From positions 1 through 12,398 of the forward strand of contig NZ_JBAHZZ010000171.1 of assembly GCF_037132785.1 (NCBI RefSeq): a stretch of DNA of 12,398 nucleotides, given 5' to 3'. This DNA comes from Flavicella sp037132785. GTDB taxonomy: Bacteria > Bacteroidota > Bacteroidia > Flavobacteriales > Flavobacteriaceae. Positions 1-6,489 of this stretch are shown here, one piece after another. Every line of letters begins with the position of its first letter. Positions within the stretch are counted from its first letter, which is position 1. Position numbers and translations under genes: made by a program. Under the pieces are notes generated by a model, which worked only from the letters and a program-made list of their open reading frames with translations, was not told the origin of the DNA and ran no database searches.

Positions 1-2
1 CA

Positions 3-107
3 AGATACAGAGGTATGGAAAAAATGCATACTCAAAATCTGATGGAAGCTATTTGTTACAATTTATATAGAAGTCCTGGGATAATTGCCACTAATTCTAA
101 AAACTAA
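3..107 (+). CDS. C-terminal end of a DDE transposase (IS5/IS1182-like), partial at window edge
   Basis: A reading frame open from the window edge gives 34 residues ending at TAA (105-107). It begins RYRGMEKMHTQNLMEAICYN and continues with LYRSPGII. The R-x-x-G-x-E-K block followed by a helix ending in YNLYRSPGI resembles the extreme C-terminus of DDE transposases of the IS4/IS5/IS1182 kind, where this segment closes the catalytic fold. Only the tail is visible, so I cannot tell whether the element continues intact to the left or is a remnant, and the family is assigned by resemblance alone. It is on the same strand as mutS, which starts 231 bp downstream. A chance open frame of this length is possible, but the residue pattern makes a transposase tail the better reading. 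Confidence 0.5.
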   Translation, partial: RYRGMEKMHTQNLMEAICYNLYRSPGIIATNSKN

Positions 108-338
108 AGGAAAATGAACCAAAAAATAGATCCATAACTAAGATAAACAATGAAAATAAGAAAAAAAATATAAATTTTAGATTTAAAAAGTAAAAATTGA
201 AATCTAAAACTGAAAAGAGCATTATGCAACGGTCTTATGTTACTAAGCTACAATTTTCTATTGACTAACCTTTTAATATTTTGCGCCTAAAAAGCAAAAA
301 ACGTAAATTCGCATTTCACGAAATAAAAAGCGAATATC
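108..338. other. Intergenic spacer, transposase tail to mutS
   Basis: This stretch is very AT-rich and has no convincing gene; the longest ATG frames are under 20 codons. It contains a 10-bp inverted repeat (listed separately) and a GC-richer patch at 217-236 (gagcattatgcaacggtctt) that stands out from its surroundings and could mark the end of the upstream insertion sequence. Close to mutS there are short dyads: ATTTC-AC-GAAAT at 313-324, and ATTCGC (307-312) pairing with GCGAAT (330-335). The mutS promoter presumably lies here, but I see no perfect TAnnTTTG element; the nearest candidate, TATTTTG at 277-283, is one base short and has no well-spaced TTG upstream. Confidence 0.6.
175..209. 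repeat. Perfect 10-bp inverted repeat, 15-nt loop
   Basis: TTTTAGATTT at 175-184 is exactly complementary to AAATCTAAAA at 200-209, with 15 nt between. The stem has only two G-C pairs and is not followed by a T-run, so it would be a weak terminator at best. It lies 68 bp after the transposase stop and may belong to the end region of that element. In DNA this AT-rich, chance occurrence is a serious alternative. Confidence 0.4.
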
Positions 339-2951
339 TTGGCAAAAACAAAAGCGAAAAAGGAGACTCCTTTAATGAAACAATACAACACCATCAAGGC
401 TAAATATCCTGATGCAATGTTGTTATTTAGAGTCGGAGATTTTTATGAAACTTTTAGCGAAGATGCCGTAAAATGCGCCCGTGTTTTAAATATTACCCTC
501 ACCAAAAGAGGAGCTGGTAGTGAAACGGAAACAGCATTGGCAGGATTTCCGTATCATTCGCTGAACACTTATTTGCCTAAATTGGTAAAAGCAGGAATGC
601 GTGTGGCTATTTGCGATCAATTAGAGGATCCTAAAATGACTAAGACTATCGTCAAACGTGGGGTGACAGAACTAGTAACTCCAGGTGTTTCTTTTAATGA
701 TGAGGTATTACAATCTAAGAGCAATAATTTTTTAGCTGCGGTTCATTTTGGTAAAAAAGCATTAGGAATTTCTTTTTTAGATGTGTCGACAGGTGAATTT
801 TTTACCGCCCAAGGCTCAACAGAATACATAGACAAGTTATTGCAAAACTTCCAACCTAGCGAGGTATTGATTCAAAAACAACATCGATTAAAATTTACAG
901 AAATTTTTGGAAACAGCTTTCATTCATTTTATTTAGACGACTGGGTTTTTCAAATGGATTTTGCCAAAGAAAGTCTGACAAATCACTTTAAAGTAAATTC
1001 ATTAAAAGGTTTTGGAATTGACGATTTACAAGAAGCTATCATTTCTTCTGGTGCAGTATTATATTATCTCTCAGAAACACAACATAACAAAGTAGAACAT
1101 ATTGCTTCTATTCAAAGAATTCAGGAAGACAGCTATGTTTGGATGGATCGTTTTACCATTCGAAACCTCGAATTATATGCTTCTACAGAAGCAAATGCTG
1201 TTACCCTTTTAAATATAATCGACAAAACGATTACTCCTATGGGTGCTCGTTTATTGCGTCGTTGGTTGGCTCTTCCTTTAAAGGATATCGAACAAATAAA
1301 AAAACGTCAAGACATCGTTAAATATTTGATAGATACTCCTGATTTTTATGAATTAGTTACCTATCAGACAAAACAAATTAGTGATATTGAAAGACTGGTT
1401 TCTAAAGTCGCTACAGGGAAAATTCACCCTCGTGAAGTTGTTTTTCTGAAAAATTCCTTACAGGCAATTCTACCTATAAAAGAAGTAGCTGAAAAAAGCA
1501 GCAATAATTCGTTAAAATCCATTGGTAAACAATTACACGACACCAAAGAACTTAGAGAAAAAATAGCAACAACACTCTTTGAAGATGCACCAGTAAACAT
1601 CAATAAAGGAAATAGTATCGCTACTGGAGTTTCGCAAGAATTAGACGATTTACGCGCTATTTCTACTTCAGGTAAAGATTTCTTAAACCAAATGTTGCAA
1701 CGTGAGATAGAACGTACTGGAATCACCTCTTTAAAAATTGCCTTTAACAATGTTTTTGGTTATTATATAGAAGTAAGAAACTTACATAAAGATAAAGTTC
1801 CCGAAGAATGGATTCGCAAACAGACTTTAGTAAATGCAGAGCGTTATATTACAGAAGAACTTAAAGAATACGAAACCAAAATATTAGGTGCAGAAGAAAA
1901 AATATCGAAACTAGAACAAGAAATTTATATAAATCTAATCCAATACCTAACTCGTTTTATCAAAGACATGCAGTTAAATGCACAATTGATTGGACAAATC
2001 GATTGTTTGAGTTCTTTTGCTACCGTTGCTACAGAAAACAGTTATGTACGTCCTATTTTGAATGACACTACCGACTTAGTAATAAAAAATGGCCGTCACC
2101 CTGTAATTGAAAAACAACTTCCTGTAGGTGAAGAATATATTCCCAATGATGTGATTCTAAACAGAACTTCACAACAAATCATTATGATTACAGGTCCTAA
2201 TATGTCTGGTAAGTCAGCTATACTGCGACAAACTGCTTTGATTGTTTTGTTAGCACAAATGGGGAGTTATGTACCTGCTCAAAATGCAAAAATTGGAGTG
2301 GTGGATAAAATATTTACTCGTGTAGGTGCTAGTGATAATATTTCTATGGGAGAATCTACTTTTATGGTAGAAATGAATGAAACAGCGAGTATTTTGAATA
2401 ATGTCTCGGACAGAAGTTTAATTTTATTAGATGAAATTGGTCGTGGTACCAGTACCTATGATGGTATCTCCATCGCTTGGGCTATTTCCGAATATATCCA
2501 TGAACATCCAACCAAAGCCAAAACACTCTTTGCTACACATTATCACGAATTAAATGATATGACCAAAACTTTTGAGCGTATCAAAAATTTTAACGTCTCA
2601 GTAAAAGAATTGAAAGACACGGTTATTTTCTTGCGTAAATTAGTGTCAGGAGGAAGTGAACATAGTTTTGGTATTCATGTAGCAAAACTAGCAGGAATGC
2701 CAACTCAAGTGATTAATAGAGCCAACAAAATGTTAAAACAGTTGGAAAAAAACCATACTAGTGATGACATCAAAGAAAAATTGAAATTAGCCAAAGAAGA
2801 AGATGATTTACAACTGAGTTTTTTCAAATTAGACGACCCATTGTTGGAAGATATCAAAGAAGAAATTTTAACAATAAACATTGATACTCTAACGCCCATT
2901 GAAGCTTTGATGAAATTAAATGAGATCAAGAGAATGTTGACAAAAAATTAG
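339..2951 (+). CDS. mutS: DNA mismatch repair protein MutS
   Basis: MutS binds mispaired and looped-out bases as a dimer and, through its ATPase, recruits MutL to start mismatch repair. The 870-residue product has the normal length and order. The mismatch-reading GDFYE motif supplies Phe35, which stacks on the mispair, and Glu37. The connector, lever and clamp regions follow. The ATPase has Walker A GPNMSGKS (619-626), the STFMVEMNETA signature (673-683), Walker B LLDEIGRGTS (Asp698, Glu699) and the TLFATHYHEL histidine switch (His734). QLSFF at 825-829 looks like the sliding-clamp binding motif. The start is TTG (339): an in-frame TAA lies at 324-326, and the first ATG (375) would drop the 12 residues before LMKQY, including the KKETPL stretch that I recall being conserved in flavobacterial MutS. 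No mutL is nearby. The cation channel gene follows after 35 bp with no visible promoter or terminator, suggesting cotranscription. Confidence 0.97.
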   Translation: MAKTKAKKETPLMKQYNTIKAKYPDAMLLFRVGDFYETFSEDAVKCARVLNITLTKRGAGSETETALAGFPYHSLNTYLPKLVKAGMRVAICDQLEDPKMTKTIVKRGVTELVTPGVSFNDEVLQSKSNNFLAAVHFGKKALGISFLDVSTGEFFTAQGSTEYIDKLLQNFQPSEVLIQKQHRLKFTEIFGNSFHSFYLDDWVFQMDFAKESLTNHFKVNSLKGFGIDDLQEAIISSGAVLYYLSETQHNKVEHIASIQRIQEDSYVWMDRFTIRNLELYASTEANAVTLLNIIDKTITPMGARLLRRWLALPLKDIEQIKKRQDIVKYLIDTPDFYELVTYQTKQISDIERLVSKVATGKIHPREVVFLKNSLQAILPIKEVAEKSSNNSLKSIGKQLHDTKELREKIATTLFEDAPVNINKGNSIATGVSQELDDLRAISTSGKDFLNQMLQREIERTGITSLKIAFNNVFGYYIEVRNLHKDKVPEEWIRKQTLVNAERYITEELKEYETKILGAEEKISKLEQEIYINLIQYLTRFIKDMQLNAQLIGQIDCLSSFATVATENSYVRPILNDTTDLVIKNGRHPVIEKQLPVGEEYIPNDVILNRTSQQIIMITGPNMSGKSAILRQTALIVLLAQMGSYVPAQNAKIGVVDKIFTRVGASDNISMGESTFMVEMNETASILNNVSDRSLILLDEIGRGTSTYDGISIAWAISEYIHEHPTKAKTLFATHYHELNDMTKTFERIKNFNVSVKELKDTVIFLRKLVSGGSEHSFGIHVAKLAGMPTQVINRANKMLKQLEKNHTSDDIKEKLKLAKEEDDLQLSFFKLDDPLLEDIKEEILTINIDTLTPIEALMKLNEIKRMLTKN

Positions 2952-2986
2952 GAAGCAAAACTCCTTTTCATTTTAAAAAACAAATT

Positions 2987-3604
2987 ATGGAAATAATAAT
3001 TGGACATATCACTGTAATGGGTTCTTTTGTTTTCGCTGTTTCTGGAGCTTTAGTCGCATTGCGAAATAAACTAGATCCGTTTGGAGTGCTAATTGTAGCA
3101 TTTATTACAGCCGTTGGAGGAGGAACCGTTAGAGACGTATTATTGGCAGATAAAGATGTTTTTTGGTTATTTGACACTAATATTACTTATGCTATTATCT
3201 CTGGAGCAGCAATTGCCATACTGTTTAGAAACAAACTCCGTTTTTTCCGAAAGCCCTTCTTTTTTTATGATGCTATCGGCCTAGGTTTATTTACTATTAC
3301 TGGGGTTCAAATAGGAATAGACTACCAGTTAAATCCTCTAATATGTATTCTTTTAGGAACGATTACTGGAGTTTTTGGAGGTGTCCTTAGAGATGTTGTT
3401 GTCAATGAAATCCCAGTAGTTTTTCAAAAAGAAATTTATGCAACAGCAAGTATTTTAGGTGGAGCTTTGTATCTGATATTAGTGTTTTATAAAGTTCCAA
3501 ATCCTTATTTACAAATCATTCCGATCACTTTTATTATCATCGCAAGAATAGTCGTTGTTACTTATAACATTTCCCTCCCTAATATTTATAAAAAAGAACA
3601 ATGA
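2987..3604 (+). CDS. TRIC/YicG family membrane cation channel protein (UPF0126)
   Basis: This is a 205-residue, highly hydrophobic protein of the UPF0126/YicG family, now grouped with the trimeric intracellular cation (TRIC) channels; prokaryotic members form trimeric monovalent-cation channels in the inner membrane. It shows the family's internal duplication: residues about 5-53 and 94-139 each end in a glycine-rich GG-x-x-RD motif (GGGTVRDVLL at 44-53, GGVLRDVVV at 131-139). About seven membrane segments can be drawn: two three-helix repeats plus a final helix at about 175-193. A basic loop (RNKLRFFRK, 81-89) separates the repeats. The start is the ATG 35 bp after mutS; the TGA stop overlaps the next gene's ATG (ATGA, 3601-3604), the usual sign of translational coupling. 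The physiological role in this organism cannot be read from the sequence, and the link to mutS is probably only shared transcription. Confidence 0.9.
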   Translation: MEIIIGHITVMGSFVFAVSGALVALRNKLDPFGVLIVAFITAVGGGTVRDVLLADKDVFWLFDTNITYAIISGAAIAILFRNKLRFFRKPFFFYDAIGLGLFTITGVQIGIDYQLNPLICILLGTITGVFGGVLRDVVVNEIPVVFQKEIYATASILGGALYLILVFYKVPNPYLQIIPITFIIIARIVVVTYNISLPNIYKKEQ

Positions 3605-4048
3605 TCGACAATTTAGAACAAGGATTTTTCGGAATCGGAATACAAAATGGTAAAACACCCGAAAATTTAGGTGTATTATGGTGATCTGCCCAAAACATGG
3701 GTGCTAGTTATATTTTTACCATAGGAAACCGCTATGCAAAACAAGCTTGTGACACTCATAAAGCTGTGGGAGCAATGCCTTATTTTCATTACGAAACATT
3801 TGAGGATTTTTACAAACAGCTGCCTAAGGAGCTATGCTGGTAGGTGTAGAGCTCGACGACAGGGCTCCTTTAGAAACGTTTGAACACCCTAGACGCTGTG
3901 TTTATTTATTAGGCGCAAAGATCATGGCATGTCTAAATTAGCAATTGAAAAAACACATCATTTGGTGAAATTTGATACTCCTTTGAGCTTAAATGTTTCC
4001 GTAGCTGGCAGTATTGTAATGTATGATAGAGGCATGAAGAAATTTTAA
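3601..4048 (+). pseudogene. Decayed TrmH/SpoU-class RNA 2'-O-ribose methyltransferase
   Basis: Read through its lesions, this region encodes about 149 residues, full length for a small TrmL-like SPOUT methyltransferase, which methylates a ribose 2'-OH in RNA using S-adenosylmethionine. All three SPOUT motifs are recognisable: motif 1 (PENLGVLW-stop-SAQNMGAS), motif 2 (VYLLGAEDHGMS after frame correction) and motif 3 (LSLNVSVAGSIVMYDR). There are three lesions. A TGA at 3682-3684 replaces codon 28, the position of the invariant catalytic Arg (N22 plus six), and fits one CGA-to-TGA transition. One base is missing near 3826-3827 (CCTAAGGAGCT where CCTAAAGGAGCT would restore frame). One base is missing near 3917-3920, inside motif 2 (GCAAAGATCAT for GCAGAAGATCAT). 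The correct frame then runs to TAA at 4046-4048. The ATG overlaps the channel gene's stop, so translation would begin and end after 27 codons. No functional enzyme is expected. Sequencing error is the alternative, but long intact genes on both sides argue against it. Confidence 0.88.
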
Positions 4049-4051
4049 ACC

Positions 4052-6400
4052 TCACTCTAATATTTCAAGATCTAAGCTTCCTTCATTTCCCAAGATATCT
4101 ACTACGGTAATTTTATGTATCCCCGGTTCTACCAGTATCGATTGTTCATGTATACTGGTTGTTGTACCTAAATATTTTTCATTTATATACCAAAAGACCT
4201 GAGTCTCTTCTATACTATGTGCTAATTTTAAAACCAACGATTTCCTTAGCCCATCAAAACCTTTGGGCAAATATATTTTCGATTTGTCTTTTGGGTATAC
4301 AAATTCCATCTTTTTCTTTTTATCTCCCACACAATCCAGTCTAAAGCTAGGTAGTGGTTTATAATAAGGATTTTTCTTTTTGTAATAATATTCCATCAAA
4401 GGAGGCAATACAAACCAACTTTTATGATGTATCTCTTTTATATTTTCACAAGAAGAATTTACTTGATAGGTTTCCTCTTTATTTACATGTACCCAAAAAT
4501 GAAAGGGGCAAGGTTCAGTATCTACACCTCTTTTCTGAACCATTACAGTGTCTTTATCCGGACATATTAGCTTTGCCAAACTTCCACTTTGTTTGCAAAC
4601 AACAACTCGTTCTAAATCAGCATAAGGCTCTTGAAACCAATAAGAATTTGGTAATAAATCAAAAACATCAAATAATACTGGCCCCGCAGAAGAAACTCCA
4701 GTTAATCCAGGTCTGCCTTCCCCATCTGCATTACCAACCCAAACTCCTACCACATAATCTTTGGTACTGCCTATAGCCCATGCATCACGATAACCAAAAC
4801 TCGTACCCGTTTTCCAGGCAATTTCTTTAGAGGAATTAAAAAACTCCCAGTTTTCATTTCCTGTAGGTCGATTTACTTCTTTCAATGCTTTGTAAGTTAA
4901 AAACAGAGATCCTGCATCAAAAATGGTTTTTTGTTTCGATATTTTTCCAAAATCAACATTTTGATTGTTCTCCAATATAGGCTCTGCAAATTCATTGGAG
5001 TAATACCTGTTTTCTGTTTCAGAAAAATGATTTATTGTCCCTGAAAATCCCGCATACACACGACATAAATCCCATAAATTACTCTCTGCCCCTCCAAGAA
5101 TTAAAGACAAACCATAATGATCTGAACCTTTGGTAATATCTTTCAGTTTTAATTGCTTTAAATAGGCATAAAAACGACTCAGTCCGAACTCTTGTAACAT
5201 CTTTACCGCAGGCACATTTAACGACCGTGACAAGGCTTTACTTGCAGGGACAGCTCCATCGTATTGCATATTGAAATTTTTAGGGCTATAAGAAGCTATC
5301 TCAGTAGGCACATCAGCGATCAAAGTATTTGGCAGTATTTCACCTGTATCCAACATAGCCGCAAATAAATAAGGTTTTAAAATACTACCTGTACTTCTAG
5401 CCTTATGAATAATATCCACCATATTTTGATGTTGATTATCCGTAGGAGTATTACCTACATAGGCTAAAACTTTCCGTGTATGCACATCCAATACCAAGAC
5501 AGACATATTATAAACTTCATTTTGTTTTAAGTTTAAATAATGACGTTTTACCACTTTATTTACGTTTTGTTGTAATTGCACAGGAATACTTGTTTGAATA
5601 TTTAAACCTGGTTTGAATTGGACAAATCGTTCTAATAGATGTGGTGCTTTTTGTGGTAGTGAATGAGGTTTTGTAGGCAGTTGTTCTTGAACAGCCAATT
5701 TATAAGTTAAAGAATCTATGATATTCTTATCGAGTAATTTTCCTAACAAACGATCTCTTTTTTTAAGAAGTCTATCTTGATTTTTTCCAGGATAAATCAA
5801 ACTTGGCGCATTGGGTAATACGGCTAAAGTAGCATTTTCTGCCCAAGACAATTCCAAAGAGGATCTTCCAAAATATCGCCATGCAGCAGCTTCTATCCCG
5901 ACAACATTGCCGCCAAAAGGAGCATTGGAAACATATAATTTTAAAATTTCTTTTTTTGAATAACGAAACTCCAATCGAGTGGACAATACCAACTCTTTTA
6001 ACTTTTCTAAATAGGTTCTTCTTTTTCCTTTTCTCGACAAACGAATTACTTGCTGACTAATAGTACTACCTCCTCTTTTGACGCTATTTTGTTGTAAATT
6101 TCTCCAAAAAGCTTTAGCTATCGATACGGGATTAAAACCAAAATGACGAAAAAAATAAGCGTCTTCAAATTGTAAGATACAGTGTTCAAATTTTTCTGAC
6201 ACAGAATCATGATAAGGAAACCTCCATTGTCCGTCTTTTGCTATTTTCGCTCCTAACAGCACCCCTTCTCTACTTTCAATAACCGTAGATTTAGGTTCTT
6301 TAAAAAGCTGATTTGGTAACGAGAAATAATAACAAATCAACAAAAGAAAGCCTACCACTACCCCTACTGTTCTCTTGTGTGTTTTTCTACTTATAACCAA
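4052..6400 (-). CDS. pbpC: Penicillin-binding protein 1C (bifunctional glycosyltransferase/transpeptidase)
   Basis: This 782-residue class A penicillin-binding protein polymerises lipid II into glycan strands and carries a transpeptidase fold, acting at the outer face of the inner membrane. A short basic N-terminus (SRKTHKR) precedes one membrane anchor (about 11-27). The GT51 domain (about 45-220) has catalytic Glu79 in EDAYFFRHFGFN, RGGSTISQQ (109-117) and KKEILKLYVSNAPFGG (Glu151). The transpeptidase domain (about 298-550) has Ser339-x-x-Lys342, SLN (393-395) and KTGT (530-533), all intact. Residues about 699-780 form the C-terminal domain typical of PBP1C (BiPBP_C), after a Cys-containing linker (CPFHFWVH). 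The start is TTG (6398-6400): an in-frame TAA lies at 6404-6406, the first internal Met is residue 300, and starting here keeps the positive residues before the anchor. It lies 89 bp downstream of the A2M gene on the same strand with no promoter consensus between, so an A2M-pbpC operon is likely. Confidence 0.95.
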   Translation of the reverse strand: MVISRKTHKRTVGVVVGFLLLICYYFSLPNQLFKEPKSTVIESREGVLLGAKIAKDGQWRFPYHDSVSEKFEHCILQFEDAYFFRHFGFNPVSIAKAFWRNLQQNSVKRGGSTISQQVIRLSRKGKRRTYLEKLKELVLSTRLEFRYSKKEILKLYVSNAPFGGNVVGIEAAAWRYFGRSSLELSWAENATLAVLPNAPSLIYPGKNQDRLLKKRDRLLGKLLDKNIIDSLTYKLAVQEQLPTKPHSLPQKAPHLLERFVQFKPGLNIQTSIPVQLQQNVNKVVKRHYLNLKQNEVYNMSVLVLDVHTRKVLAYVGNTPTDNQHQNMVDIIHKARSTGSILKPYLFAAMLDTGEILPNTLIADVPTEIASYSPKNFNMQYDGAVPASKALSRSLNVPAVKMLQEFGLSRFYAYLKQLKLKDITKGSDHYGLSLILGGAESNLWDLCRVYAGFSGTINHFSETENRYYSNEFAEPILENNQNVDFGKISKQKTIFDAGSLFLTYKALKEVNRPTGNENWEFFNSSKEIAWKTGTSFGYRDAWAIGSTKDYVVGVWVGNADGEGRPGLTGVSSAGPVLFDVFDLLPNSYWFQEPYADLERVVVCKQSGSLAKLICPDKDTVMVQKRGVDTEPCPFHFWVHVNKEETYQVNSSCENIKEIHHKSWFVLPPLMEYYYKKKNPYYKPLPSFRLDCVGDKKKKMEFVYPKDKSKIYLPKGFDGLRKSLVLKLAHSIEETQVFWYINEKYLGTTTSIHEQSILVEPGIHKITVVDILGNEGSLDLEILE

Positions 6401-6432
6401 TACTTAATCTTTTAAAAATCAAAAACAACAGT

Positions 6433-6453
6433 TTGAAATTTCAAGCAATTGCT
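6433..6453. repeat. Two abutting perfect palindromes in the A2M-pbpC spacer
   Basis: TTGAAATTTCAA (6433-6444) and AGCAATTGCT (6444-6453) are both perfect palindromes and share one base. They lie within the 89-bp gap between the A2M stop and the pbpC start. They are too short and AT-rich to be convincing terminators, and no T-run follows on the - strand. They could be a regulator site or an mRNA-processing or stability structure between the two genes, but could also be chance in AT-rich DNA. Confidence 0.4.
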
Positions 6454-6489
6454 CTCTTTACTGAAATATCTTCTTCTTTAGACGCCTCT

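Noticed and set aside
279..299. A TTTTGC/GCAAAA hairpin upstream of mutS as a terminator or leader structure
   Set aside because: Six mostly A-T pairs with a 9-nt loop and no T-run; expected by chance in this composition.
3682..3684. Recoding of TGA (selenocysteine or tryptophan) in the methyltransferase
   Set aside because: The position is an invariant Arg in the family, and two further frameshifts downstream make simple decay the better explanation; the other genes end normally at TGA (channel gene, pbpC).
4354..4776. A 140-codon open frame on the + strand opposite pbpC
   Set aside because: It lies entirely antisense to well-conserved transpeptidase and C-terminal sequence, its translation shows no domain or family pattern, and it is a by-product of AT-rich codon use.
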